DNA of 64,000 bases from Gordonia sp. X0973 (GCF_013348785.1 NZ_CP054691.1:2542001-2606000), one strand, 5' to 3'; shown: positions 42,640 through 51,493, counted from the stretch's first letter. Translations and numbers: made by a program. Notes: generated from the letters alone by a model not told the origin.

Positions 42640-43221
42640 TCATGCCGCGGGCCAGGCGTGCCCGTTCCAGTTGGCGAGGCGCTCGGTCGGGCCGGCACCC
42701 TCGCGCGGTTCCACGACAGGGCCGAACGGCACCCCCTCCATGCCGCGGATCTCCGCGGGAAGAGCGGCATGCACTGCGGCAAGGGCGCCCTCCACGATCG
42801 CGGGTTCGGTGAACTCGGCCGGTTGTCCGGTGGCGACCGCGAGATCCCAGCCGTGCACCAGGGTCTCGTTGACATACATGCCGAGCGCGGCGAAGCCTGG
42901 GACGACACCCCACGGCACGGTGACCTGGCGGTCGAGCGGCGCCTGGGCCCACGCGGCGAGGGCGCGCTCGCGCGTATCGCCGTAGGCGGCGGCGCTGAAG
43001 TCGTCGACGAGGAAGGGCTGCCCCTCGACGGTGGCGACCTCGGCGAGCGCGACGGCCCGCACGCCGACGGCGCCCAGGTGTTGCGCGAGGGCGCGCACGT
43101 CGAACTCGTCACACGGGGTGGGGAGGCTCAACTGCTCCTCGGTGATGTTTGCCAGGAGGGACTGAGCCCAGGCGGAAGCGGCGGCGTAGGCGGGACGGGG
43201 ATCAATGGCTGTTTCGGTCAT
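42640..43221 (-). CDS. TIGR03086/DinB-like metal-binding protein
   Basis: The 193-residue protein shows the four-helix DinB/mycothiol-maleylpyruvate isomerase fold: L-S-L-P-T-P-C-D-E-F-D-V-R-A-L-A-Q-H-L in the first half and L-V-H-G-W-D-L-A-V-A-T-G-Q in the second. The histidines of Q-H-L and V-H-G-W-D are the metal ligands of the family. Such proteins often use mycothiol as co-substrate, though most are untested. The gene is divergent from a WYL regulator over a perfect palindrome, so its expression is probably controlled by it. Confidence 0.85.
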   Translation of the reverse strand: MTETAIDPRPAYAAASAWAQSLLANITEEQLSLPTPCDEFDVRALAQHLGAVGVRAVALAEVATVEGQPFLVDDFSAAAYGDTRERALAAWAQAPLDRQVTVPWGVVPGFAALGMYVNETLVHGWDLAVATGQPAEFTEPAIVEGALAAVHAALPAEIRGMEGVPFGPVVEPREGAGPTERLANWNGHAWPAA

Positions 43222-43240
43222 GGAAGTGATTCAACCGGCC

Positions 43241-43265
43241 AAAGATGACACCTTCTGTCATCTTT
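43241..43265. promoter_or_regulatory. Perfect 10-bp-arm palindrome, probable WYL/HTH operator
   Basis: AAAGATGACA-CCTTC-TGTCATCTTT has two perfect 10-base arms. It lies 19 bases from each of the two divergent starts, so one bound dimer can control both genes. The TGACA/TGTCA core is of a type seen near YafY/DeoR-like regulators. Confidence 0.8.
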
Positions 43266-43283
43266 TTCTGGGAGTCTGGATTC

Positions 43284-44228
43284 ATGCGCGCCGACCGACT
43301 CCTCTCCGTCCTCATGCTGCTGCGACACCGTGGCACGATGACGGCCGCGCAGCTCGCCACGGAGCTCGAAGTCTCGCCGCGCACCGTGCTCCGCGACGTC
43401 GAGTCGCTGTCCACCGCGGGCGTACCCGTGTACACCGACCGTGGGCGCGGTGGCGGCATCAGCCTGCTGCCGGGCTACCGTACGGACCTGACGGGACTCA
43501 CCCTCGACGAGACCAAGGCGCTCCTGGCCGGTGCCCCCGACTCGCCGGCCTTCGCCAGCGCCATGCGCAAGGTCGTGGCGGCGGTGCCGGACGCGCACCG
43601 TCTCGAAGCGGCCGCCGCCGCCCAGCGGATCCACGTGCGCCCCGACGGGTTCGCCAGGGCCGCCGTCCCCGAACCCTTCCTGGGCGAGTTGCAGCGGGCG
43701 GTGATCGACGGGCTGCGGGTGCGGGCGGTGTACTCCGCGCGCGGCGCCGGACCCGCGGAACGACTGCTGGACCCGGTGGGGCTCGTGCACGCCGGGCAGG
43801 CGTGGTACCTCATGGCGCTGCGCGACGGCGAGCGACGTACCTACCGGACGTCGCGATTCGCGTCCGTCACCGTGCTTTCCGAACCTGCGCAGCGCCCCGT
43901 TGACGTGGACCTGGCGGCCGAGTTCGACGCCTCCCGCGAATCCTTCCGGGACACCCTCCCGACGATCGAGGTGCGCGTGCGCGCAGCACCCCGGGTCTGG
44001 GAGAAACTCGCGATGTTCGGCAGGGTGCTCGCACCTCCGGGACCCGACGGTGCCGGCACCATCAGCTTTGCGGATCGCGAGCACGCGGTCTGGGCGCTGT
44101 GGGCGGCACTCCCCAACGTGGAGGTCATCGATTCGCCGTCGATCCGAGATGCCTTGCGGGCCAGGATGCTCGCCGCGGTCGCCGCACTCGACATGGACGT
44201 TGAATCGGAACCCCACGGCATTCCGTAG
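43284..44228 (+). CDS. WYL-domain transcriptional regulator (YafY type)
   Basis: The 314-residue protein has an N-terminal HTH (R-L-L-S-V-L-M-L-L-R, T-A-A-Q-L-A-T-E-L-E-V-S-P-R-T-V-L-R-D-V), a G-R-G-G-G-I-S-L-L wing, and a WYL domain near residues 150-215 with A-W-Y-L-M-A-L-R-D and the R-T-Y-R-T-S-R-F pattern. WYL domains bind nucleic acid or nucleotide ligands. The ATG with GGGAG was chosen; an upstream ATG would place the start in the palindrome. Likely autoregulated and controlling the divergent DinB-like gene. Confidence 0.87.
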   Translation: MRADRLLSVLMLLRHRGTMTAAQLATELEVSPRTVLRDVESLSTAGVPVYTDRGRGGGISLLPGYRTDLTGLTLDETKALLAGAPDSPAFASAMRKVVAAVPDAHRLEAAAAAQRIHVRPDGFARAAVPEPFLGELQRAVIDGLRVRAVYSARGAGPAERLLDPVGLVHAGQAWYLMALRDGERRTYRTSRFASVTVLSEPAQRPVDVDLAAEFDASRESFRDTLPTIEVRVRAAPRVWEKLAMFGRVLAPPGPDGAGTISFADREHAVWALWAALPNVEVIDSPSIRDALRARMLAAVAALDMDVESEPHGIP

Positions 44229-44243
44229 CCGATCAACGTGTGA

Positions 44244-44525
44244 TCATCCCACCGTCCGAATCGCGTAGGCGCGTTCGATCCCGACGGTCACCCGCCCCCA
44301 GTCGCTCTCGGCAACGCGGCGTTGGTGCGCGTCAAACGCAGTCTCGTCGGCGAAGCGTTCGTCGACCTGCCAAACCAGCGGATCGTCGGTCTGGAGCACC
44401 GAGAACTCAAGGCACCCGGGTTCGGCACGAGTCAGTTCGATATGGCGTGGCAGCTGTTCCTGAACCACGGCCACCTGCTCGTCGTCGGCGCAGATGCGCA
44501 CACCGCTCAGCACGATCTCCGTCAC
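44244..44525 (-). CDS. Antibiotic biosynthesis monooxygenase (ABM)-type protein
   Basis: The 93-residue protein has the dimeric ferredoxin-like ABM fold: P-R-H-I-E-L-T-R-A-E-P-G-C-L-E-F-S-V, then W-Q-V-D-E-R-F-A-D-E-T-A-F-D-A-H-Q-R-R. Family members act as quinol or heme monooxygenases or have unknown roles. The GTG start overlaps the stop of a frameshifted higA remnant (GTGA), so the gene may have been driven from that operon. Confidence 0.8.
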   Translation of the reverse strand: MTEIVLSGVRICADDEQVAVVQEQLPRHIELTRAEPGCLEFSVLQTDDPLVWQVDERFADETAFDAHQRRVAESDWGRVTVGIERAYAIRTVG

Positions 44526-44858
44526 GGGGTAACGATCGGAGCGATCGCGGACATATGATCTTGGAGGGCTCGACGCTGGACCCGCAATTCGTAGTGCGAC
44601 TGCAAGTTCATCCAGAACTCATCCGAGGTTCCGAAGTACCGCGCGAGACGGATCGCGGGTGTCGGCCGTGATACCGCGCTTGCCGTGCACAATCTCGTTG
44701 ATCCGACGCGGCGGCACGCCGATAGACACGGCCAGCTTGTTCTGGGTGATCCCGAAGCCCTTGATGAAGTCCTCCATCAGGATCTCCCCCGGATGGATCG
44801 GCTCGATCCGATCGTTCTCAGTGATAGTCGACGAGTTCGCCGTTGACGTGCGCGCCAA
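44522..44858 (-). pseudogene. HigA-type antitoxin, frameshifted and lacking a normal start
   Basis: The first part reads [11 protein letters not shown], then [28 protein letters not shown], a clear HigA HTH. An extra G in the GGG at 44,657-44,659 (plus strand) then shifts the frame and leads to an early stop. Reading past it restores [17 protein letters not shown] to a stop at 44,522. The natural ATG seems lost: T-E-N-D-R is preceded by the ApeA-like remnant. No HigB toxin gene is present. HigA normally neutralises a ribosome-dependent RNase. Confidence 0.8.
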
Positions 44859-45203
44859 CGATCGCCGTCGCGGCAGTCACGGTCTGTTTGTCAGGACTCT
44901 TCACCCGCGCACCGAAGGTCCTACTCGTGTTCTTCGGAACACAACCAAGCAGAGTGATCTCCCTAAGCTCTGCTACACCGTGCATGACCTCCCAGGTACG
45001 GGTTCGTTCGTGAACCTCGGTCCATCCTGACGAGCCCGTCGTTACCATACGTTCTTCGAAGGTGCCGATCAGCGATAGCGATAGCCTCCTTTGGCGTCGT
45101 ATCGGAGGACTCCCGGGACCTTCTCGGCGGGCTCATCCGGCAACCACCACAGACCAGCCGATTCACCGGCTTCATCGAGGCTCAACGGGTCAGTTGTAGC
45201 CAT
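44818..45203 (-). pseudogene. ApeA-like (anti-phage HEPN) N-terminal fragment, frameshifted and truncated
   Basis: From an ATG with a GAGGAG box, the frame reads S-A-G-L-W-W-L-P-D-E-P-A-E-K-V-P-G-V-L-R-Y, the opening pattern of ApeA N-terminal domains, then stops at 45,069. In another frame the match continues (S-L-I-G-T-F-E-E-R, then R-T-W-E-V-M-H-G and I-T-L-L-G-C) to 44,818, so a single-base loss lies near a doubled AGCGAT at 45,071-45,084. The protein ends after ~115 residues of an expected ~500; the HEPN nuclease domain is gone. It starts 24 bases after the P-loop NTPase gene. Confidence 0.7.
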
Positions 45204-45226
45204 GTCGGCGCTCCTCGGTCCAGGTC

Positions 45227-48200
45227 TCACACAAGGGTCCGGATCCTCCTGCCGCGCCCGACGACCTTCCTAACGATCGTGATCCGCCCAGCGGACTCGA
45301 GGCGCTTGAACAGCGTCTCGTTCGAGGAGCCCGCGGGGAGGTCGAACTCAACCTCTGGCCCCGCCGCCAGCTTGTCGTACGGCTGACCGAGGGACGCGAG
45401 GACGTCCGAGAGGTCGCCCGCGGGAATGTCCTTGGCGTGGGTCAGCTGGCGCAAGACCACCTCCGGATCTCGCGTCACACGAGCAATTCGGCGGACCACG
45501 TCGAAGGGCAGCCAGATCTGGTTGTCGAGCGCGAACCGACCGGCGGCGCGGAGCGCGCGCCGGTCGTCACCAGGCACGTACTCGTCGAGGTGCTCCAGGA
45601 CGCGCCGCCGCAACGCGACGGGAGTCCGTCGGCTCTCCAGGAACTCGCCCACGAACCCTGTCACGAGCGCGGGGGCCATGAACTCCGAGATCCTCGCCGA
45701 CACCGCGAACGCCTCGGCGACCGACTTCCAGCCGCCCGCCACGAAATGGGAAAAGGTCTCCGCCGTGTCCGGCAACAGCTTGGCCTCCAGCGCCCAGGCG
45801 AGAAGGCCATCTGAGCTCGGCGTCACGTCGGTCACCTCGATCTCGGAGTCGAGACGCAGTTGCTCGACGAGCCGGACCCGGGCATCCGGCTTGAGGTGAG
45901 CCGAAGCGTTGAGCAGCCGGACAGCAAGAGCGTTCCTATCCGCTTCCTCGGTCATGTCGACCTCCTGCAGCTCCAGCGGGTCGCCCCCATCGCCGGCAAG
46001 CAGGCCGGACAGCCCTTCGTCGATCCCGTGGGCCTCGACGTAGGCGAAGATGTTCGCCACGGTCGGGACCATGAGGCACGCATCGACGACGGCTGGCCAG
46101 GTCGACCGCGGAACGTCCCCGACGTTCTCGATCGCGGACGTGTCTGCGCTTCGATCGAGAACCTCCCGGATAGTCTCCTCCGTCCACACATCGTGCTGCT
46201 CGTTGAGGATCCCGATCAGCGCACCCTCCGTGAGGACGATCGGCTGATCCGGCAGGGCCGCGTCCATGGTGGAGACGTAGTCCGAGATGCGCGTTCGACA
46301 GAACTCCCACACGCTGCCGTTCGTGCGCACCGCATCGAGAGTCGGCTCGGTTTCGATCCCGAGCGCCACTCGCAGGTTCTTCACGTTGACTGCGTACATC
46401 CGTGCACCTACGACCCGATCCCGCAGCAGGGCGTTGAGAGTGCTCAGCTCTTCAACGACGAGTCCTACTGCCTCAAGGAACTCGAAGACCCGAACCGTCC
46501 GCTCGGGGTCATGGTCCTCTCTAACCGCGGTCAGAAGCGGATAGCTGGACCCGATCAGGGGTCGCGCCGCTTCCCCGATCTCGTAGGAATCGACGTGCCG
46601 TGCGCTCAGCAGCGCGGTGTCGAACAGCCTGATGCGCGTCGCGTGGTCAGAGATCCCGGGGTGACTCGCAAGGTACTCGAAAGTTTCTCGCCACGGATGC
46701 CGAGCCAACTGTCGGACGAGGGCCTCCCGCGGAGCGTCCGGAGCATTAAGGAAGGCGTCGATGAATGTCCGAACATTCGCGTCGTCGTGCGTGACCATGT
46801 AGGCCACGAGCTTCTCCGCCTCGTCCGGTCGCTCGTCGAGCAGGTAGGAGGCGACGCGGATGTTCAGAGCGCTCACGCTGCTCGTGAAGTCTGCCGGGAC
46901 CTGCTCGAGGAGATTGCTCATCGCGTTCTCGGAGGTGAACTCGTAGTCGAGGTACATCTCGTTCGGCTGGACCGCGTGATTGTAGAAGAACGCGACGTCG
47001 ACCCCGACGAAGCTCCCGTAGAAGATCGCCGAGTACTCCGCGTAGTTGCGCGTGATGAAGCCCCGCCGGACGAGATCGCGCGCCAGCTCCGACTCGAGCA
47101 CCTCGTCAATCCGCTCGTCGAACCGGATGCGCCCCTTTGGCACGCGCTCGTAGCGGGCCAACCCGTCGAAGTCGGCTCCGCGCAAGGTCGAGATGTCGCT
47201 GTCGTACTGGCGGGTCAGCCTCGCGAGCTCGGCAGGATCGGGGGGAAGCCACTCCGCGGCGTTCGTGATCTCGGGGAAGACCCGCCCGAGACGTTCCTGG
47301 TCGAGCACCAGAGGGCTCGAGTTGTGCCTCTGGGTGATGGCAAAGGACTTCTCCTTGGCGACCAGTTCCCAGAACTCCACGGTGTCGACCGCGTCAAAGG
47401 CGAAGCTCTGTCCGTCCACCGTGACCGAGACGTAGGGCCACCCGTTCGCGGGCGGGAACATGTCCTTGACGTCTCGGAGCCGGCGTCCCAGCTCGGGGGC
47501 AGTGCGTTCCCGGCGCTCGCGCTGCTCCTCGGTCCGTTGCCTCTCGCGCCGCTGGTCCTGCAGACCTGAGATGAGGGCCCGGACCTCGTCGCGGTGGAGG
47601 CGCTCGAACTCGTCGAGCGTGCTCGTGCGCTGCGAGATGGCCTCGAAGTCGGCGAGGTGAAAGTTCTTGTAGGCCACGAGGGCGAAGAGGTGATCGGGAG
47701 TCATGCCGGGCGCGGGGTTCTCCGCCCACAGCAGGTGCTCCGCGAACACCGCGAACTCGTTGCAGATGTTGATCATGAGCCGCATGTCGGTCGTGTGCCG
47801 TGCGATCAGGTCGAGGAGCGGCCGCGACACGAGGCCATCCTCGAAGCCGAGCGACACGAGCGCCCCGGCAAGGTGGTCGCGCGCGTTGCGGTGCGAGATG
47901 AAAGGGACGATCGGGATGACCATCTCGAAGAACTTGGTCCGGTTGGCCCGCTGGACCGCTGCGGCCGCGACGTCGAGCCGGGGCGTTGCGCCGGCCGCGT
48001 CGGGCTCGGGGTCCGCTCCGAGCTGCTCGAACAGGCTGTCCTTGATCGCGTAGATGAACCGCAGAGGCTGCGTCTTGTCCCGCCAGCCCACCGATGCGTT
48101 AACAAGCGTGTTGAGCTCGCGGAGGGAGTCGAAAATCTGAGGGTCGTCGAACCTGTCGAGGTCCTCGAAGATCACGAACGCAGGCTCCACCGCGTCGAAG

Positions 48201-48862
48201 AACGCGACGATCTCGTCGAGGAAGCTGTCGAAGTAAGTGGTCGGTCCCTCACCGAGCGCGATCTTCGTACCTGCCGTCGTGACCTCGGAGACGATCCTGT
48301 CCCCGATGATCCAGCGGACGGCCCATGCCGCGAGCAGAACCAGACCAAAGAACAGTGCCGCCAGTCCGACGCGGGCGGTGGCGTCCGCGCCAGCGCCGGG
48401 CCAGTCCGCCATCGGGCGCACGCCGAGTAGCCACAGGATGCCCAAGCCGACGGCGCTCGCCCCTAGCGCCTGGACGAACGCCCTGGTCTTCGTCAGCGGC
48501 TTCGGACGAGCGAACCTCGAGCGGCGGATCTTGCCGGGCTCAAGCCGATAGACGAGTTGCTTGACGAGTTCCTTCTGGATCCGGTTCGTCAGATCCTCGT
48601 CATCTTCGTCAGGACCGAGCGTGTTGATACTGATCCGGACGGTCGACTTCGGGTGCTTCTTCTCGAAGGCGTCGAGGACGCTGGACTTGCCGGCCCCGTA
48701 GCGGCCCGTGAGGGCGATGTTGCGGGTCTTCTTCTCTAGCACGGCCTCTTCGAGGTGCCGTAGATAGACACCGTGCTGTGCCTCGTCGAACTCGGGCCCG
48801 AGCGAGCGGAGCGTGACATGGCGCTCCTCGTTCTCCAGCTGCCCTGGATCCTCATCGACCAC
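45227..48862 (-). CDS. YobI/KAP-type membrane P-loop NTPase
   Basis: A 1,211-residue protein of the length of YobI-like NTPases. Walker A G-R-Y-G-A-G-K-S-S is at residues 53-61 and Walker B V-I-F-E-D-L-D-R-F-D at 230-239. Two transmembrane segments (about 131-147 and 166-186) lie between them, the hallmark of KAP-type NTPases. R-E-L-N-T-L-V-N and Y-A-I-K-D-S-L-F-E follow as sensor regions. The remaining ~900 residues are mainly helical repeats, presumably target recognition. Such genes are associated with defence loci. The frame is intact while its downstream neighbours are decayed. GTG start. Confidence 0.8.
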   Translation of the reverse strand: MVDEDPGQLENEERHVTLRSLGPEFDEAQHGVYLRHLEEAVLEKKTRNIALTGRYGAGKSSVLDAFEKKHPKSTVRISINTLGPDEDDEDLTNRIQKELVKQLVYRLEPGKIRRSRFARPKPLTKTRAFVQALGASAVGLGILWLLGVRPMADWPGAGADATARVGLAALFFGLVLLAAWAVRWIIGDRIVSEVTTAGTKIALGEGPTTYFDSFLDEIVAFFDAVEPAFVIFEDLDRFDDPQIFDSLRELNTLVNASVGWRDKTQPLRFIYAIKDSLFEQLGADPEPDAAGATPRLDVAAAAVQRANRTKFFEMVIPIVPFISHRNARDHLAGALVSLGFEDGLVSRPLLDLIARHTTDMRLMINICNEFAVFAEHLLWAENPAPGMTPDHLFALVAYKNFHLADFEAISQRTSTLDEFERLHRDEVRALISGLQDQRRERQRTEEQRERRERTAPELGRRLRDVKDMFPPANGWPYVSVTVDGQSFAFDAVDTVEFWELVAKEKSFAITQRHNSSPLVLDQERLGRVFPEITNAAEWLPPDPAELARLTRQYDSDISTLRGADFDGLARYERVPKGRIRFDERIDEVLESELARDLVRRGFITRNYAEYSAIFYGSFVGVDVAFFYNHAVQPNEMYLDYEFTSENAMSNLLEQVPADFTSSVSALNIRVASYLLDERPDEAEKLVAYMVTHDDANVRTFIDAFLNAPDAPREALVRQLARHPWRETFEYLASHPGISDHATRIRLFDTALLSARHVDSYEIGEAARPLIGSSYPLLTAVREDHDPERTVRVFEFLEAVGLVVEELSTLNALLRDRVVGARMYAVNVKNLRVALGIETEPTLDAVRTNGSVWEFCRTRISDYVSTMDAALPDQPIVLTEGALIGILNEQHDVWTEETIREVLDRSADTSAIENVGDVPRSTWPAVVDACLMVPTVANIFAYVEAHGIDEGLSGLLAGDGGDPLELQEVDMTEEADRNALAVRLLNASAHLKPDARVRLVEQLRLDSEIEVTDVTPSSDGLLAWALEAKLLPDTAETFSHFVAGGWKSVAEAFAVSARISEFMAPALVTGFVGEFLESRRTPVALRRRVLEHLDEYVPGDDRRALRAAGRFALDNQIWLPFDVVRRIARVTRDPEVVLRQLTHAKDIPAGDLSDVLASLGQPYDKLAAGPEVEFDLPAGSSNETLFKRLESAGRITIVRKVVGRGRRIRTLV

Positions 48863-48954
48863 GGCATCCCCTTCTCGAAAGCCTCTGGCAACTCCGCGAT
48901 CGCTATGGATGGTGAGCGCCCTTCACGTGACCGCGAGGGGCGCGTAGAACGTGC

Positions 48955-50055
48955 CTACTTCTTACCGCTCCCAGACGTTCCTCCGTGCCGGAACTCGACC
49001 ACGTCCCCATCCTTCATGACGTAGTCCTTCCCCTCCATGCGGACCTTGCCGGCGGCTTTGGCGTCGGCCATGGAGCCGGCCGAATCGAGGTCCTCGAAGG
49101 AGACGACCTCGGCCTTGATGAAGCCCTTCTCGAAGTCGGTGTGGATCACGCCGGCCGCCTTGGGCGCGGTGTCGCCCTGGTGGATCGTCCAGGCGCGCGA
49201 CTCCTTGGGGCCGGCCGTCAGATACGTCTGCAAGCCCAGGGTGTGGAAGCCGGCCCGCGCCAACGACCGCAGGCCCGGCTCGTCCTGCCCGATGGAATCG
49301 AGCAGTTCCTGGGCGTCTTCCTCGTCGAGCTCGAGCAGCTCGCTCTCCACCTTGGCGTCGAGGAACACCGCGTCGGCGGGGGCGATCGCGGCCAGCAACT
49401 CGGCACGACGGGCCTCGTCGGTCAGGACGCCCTCGTCGGCGTTGAACACGTACAGGAACGGCTTGGCCGTCATCAGGTGCAGCTCGCGCACCGAGGCCAG
49501 GTCGAAGGAGTCCTTCGCCGCGAACAGCGTCTTGCCGTCGTTGAGGATCTCCTGCGCCTGCTGCGCGGCGGCCAGCGTCTCGGCCAGGTCCTTGTTCTTG
49601 CGCGCGTCCTTCTCCAAGCGCGGGATCGCCTTCTCCAGCGTCTGCAAATCGGCGAGGATCAGCTCGGTTTCGATCACCCCGATGTCGGCCAGCGGGTCGA
49701 CGCGACCGTCGACGTGCACCACGTCGTCGTCGGCGAAGACGCGCACCACCTGGCAGATCGCGTCGGCCTCACGGATATTGGCGAGGAACTGGTTGCCCAT
49801 CCCCTCGCCCTCCGACGCGCCCTTGACGATGCCGGCGATGTCGACGAAGGACACCGTGGCGGGCAGGATGCGCTCGGAGCCGAAGATCTCGGCGAGGCGT
49901 TGCAGACGCGGATCGGGCAGTTCCACCACCCCGATATTCGGCTCGATCGTGGCGAACGGGTAGTTCGCGGCGAGCACGTCGTTGCGCGTCAGCGCGTTGA
50001 ACAGGGTGGACTTGCCGACGTTGGGCAGCCCGACGATTCCGAGGGTGAGACTCAC
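48955..50055 (-). CDS. ychF: YchF/Obg-like ATPase
   Basis: The 366-residue protein is a complete YchF: P-loop G-L-P-N-V-G-K-S-T, a D-I-A-G-I-V-K-G-A switch II, the N-A-D-E in place of N-K-x-D that gives ATP preference, a coiled-coil arm (residues ~125-195) and a C-terminal TGS-like domain (K-A-A-G-V-I-H-T-D-F-E-K-G-F-I-K-A-E). It binds ribosomes and affects stress responses and translation. GTG start. In mycobacteria a DUF6542 gene lies next to ychF; here that gene is 11 kb away. Confidence 0.97.
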   Translation of the reverse strand: MSLTLGIVGLPNVGKSTLFNALTRNDVLAANYPFATIEPNIGVVELPDPRLQRLAEIFGSERILPATVSFVDIAGIVKGASEGEGMGNQFLANIREADAICQVVRVFADDDVVHVDGRVDPLADIGVIETELILADLQTLEKAIPRLEKDARKNKDLAETLAAAQQAQEILNDGKTLFAAKDSFDLASVRELHLMTAKPFLYVFNADEGVLTDEARRAELLAAIAPADAVFLDAKVESELLELDEEDAQELLDSIGQDEPGLRSLARAGFHTLGLQTYLTAGPKESRAWTIHQGDTAPKAAGVIHTDFEKGFIKAEVVSFEDLDSAGSMADAKAAGKVRMEGKDYVMKDGDVVEFRHGGTSGSGKK

Positions 50056-50160
50056 GGGACGTCAGTCTATCCGGCGCCGTTTCGGAACAATCCGGGCGGA
50101 TCGCGCGTTTACTGGGCAAATACCTATCGGGCAACGCGCCCTTCACCCCAGGAGACCGAC

Positions 50161-50514
50161 ATGGCTTACAACGAGGGCCCCTTCGGCATGGACCCGGACG
50201 ACTTCGATCGCTTCACCCGCGAGGCCGGCGACAGCCTCAAGGGCTTGTTCTCCAAGTTCCTCGAGAACCAGGGATCGTCCTTCTCGTCGGCCTTCAGCAC
50301 CGCGACGCGCAGCCCGCGACGCGAACCGGAGACCGCCGGCGAGGCCGGCAACGGCGTGTGGGCGATCATCGCGCGCGACGGCGAGTCCGCTCGCGTCGAG
50401 CAGGTCTTCCCCACCGAGATCGAGGCGCTGCGCGCGAACCAGCACAACACCGACGACCACCGTCGGGTCCGGTTCCTGCCGTACGGCATCGCGATCAGCG
50501 CGCTCGACGACTAG
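50161..50514 (+). CDS. Conserved hypothetical actinobacterial protein
   Basis: A 117-residue protein of no recognised family. The N-terminal half is helical and acidic with D-P-D-D-F-D-R-F-T-R-E-A, a serine-rich linker follows, and the C-terminal half looks like a small beta-alpha domain (G-V-W-A-I-I-A-R-D, then V-E-Q-V-F-P-T-E-I-E-A-L-R-A-N-Q, V-R-F-L-P-Y-G). Divergent from ychF with 105 bases between. The pattern of a short beta domain of this kind is typical for a protein-binding rather than catalytic role, which is only a guess. Confidence 0.65.
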   Translation: MAYNEGPFGMDPDDFDRFTREAGDSLKGLFSKFLENQGSSFSSAFSTATRSPRREPETAGEAGNGVWAIIARDGESARVEQVFPTEIEALRANQHNTDDHRRVRFLPYGIAISALDD

Positions 50515-51449
50515 CGGCCCAGCACGTCCGCACCGCCGATCGGCCCGACGAACGGCAGCACGGTGGTGCAGTCCGCCGGTCGCGCCGTCGACGGATCGAG
50601 TGAGTTCAACACCTCGCGCACCGCGATCGGGTCCGCCGGCAGTTCGTAGTGTTCGGTGTAGTCGGTGGCGCATCGGTCCTGCAGGACGACCCGACGCACG
50701 TTGGGCCCGTACAGCAGGCCGGTCTGGAAGGGCGTGGCGATCTCGTCATACCTGCTGACGATGGTCGTGAACCTGATGTCCGGCGCGATGGCCGGGTCCG
50801 GGTTCAGTTCGCGTAGGAACGGCGCCCCAGGGTTGAACTGGCACGGTCCGCCGCACTGCTGCGCGAACCCCGGAACGTTCATCAGACCGGCGAGCGCGGT
50901 GGCCACCCCGCTGAGCGTCGACCCGTGGAACGGCGCGGCCAGGGCGACGTAGTGGTCGACCTTGGGCAGTCCGCCCAGGTGACCGAGGTAGTAGAACGGA
51001 ATCGCCCCGCCCATCGAGTGACCGACCAGGTCGACCTTGCCCGCCCCCGTCGCGGCCCGCACCCGGTCGATGAAGCGCGCGATCTGGTGCGCGCTCACCT
51101 GAGCGGTGGTCACCGCCCCCACCGGCCCCATTCCGCCACGACCGTAGGTCGTGCTGAACACGCAGTACCCGGCGCGCGAGAGCACCGGCGACATGGTGTT
51201 CCAGGTGATGGTGTCGTTGCTCAGCCCGTGCAGGAGGACGACGGGGTTCCGATGTTTCGCCGTGGGCCGACAGTGCCAGTCGTTGGCTCCGGGCGGTGCC
51301 GTGTCCGGCCCGCCGAGCTGAGCCGCGAGCCCGGACAGATAGCTGTAGCTCGGCGTCGCCGCCGCCTTTCCCGGCGCGGCCGCGCCGACGGCGCCCGTCA
51401 CCATTGCCGCGACCGCCATCGCCACACCGAATCCGCGTACAAGTCTCAT
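50511..51449 (-). CDS. Secreted triacylglycerol lipase/esterase
   Basis: The 312-residue protein has a signal peptide (residues 1-31) and an alpha/beta hydrolase fold of the class 2 lipase type: V-V-L-L-H-G-L oxyanion region, V-D-L-V-G-H-S-M-G-G nucleophile elbow, R-Y-D-E-I-A-T-P for the Asp, and T-E-H-Y for the His. Four cysteines could form disulfides. It should hydrolyse extracellular lipids. A perfect palindrome 19 bases upstream suggests direct control by the divergent TetR gene. Confidence 0.87.
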   Translation of the reverse strand: MRLVRGFGVAMAVAAMVTGAVGAAAPGKAAATPSYSYLSGLAAQLGGPDTAPPGANDWHCRPTAKHRNPVVLLHGLSNDTITWNTMSPVLSRAGYCVFSTTYGRGGMGPVGAVTTAQVSAHQIARFIDRVRAATGAGKVDLVGHSMGGAIPFYYLGHLGGLPKVDHYVALAAPFHGSTLSGVATALAGLMNVPGFAQQCGGPCQFNPGAPFLRELNPDPAIAPDIRFTTIVSRYDEIATPFQTGLLYGPNVRRVVLQDRCATDYTEHYELPADPIAVREVLNSLDPSTARPADCTTVLPFVGPIGGADVLGR

Positions 51450-51467
51450 CGTCTGCCTCCCGATCTC

Positions 51468-51493
51468 GTTAACCGACCACCCGGTCGGTTAAC
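51468..51493. promoter_or_regulatory. Perfect palindrome, probable TetR operator
   Basis: GTTAACCGACC-ACCC-GGTCGGTTAAC has two perfect 11-base arms. It lies 19 bases before the lipase start and 56 bases before the divergent TetR start, so it can control both. Confidence 0.82.
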
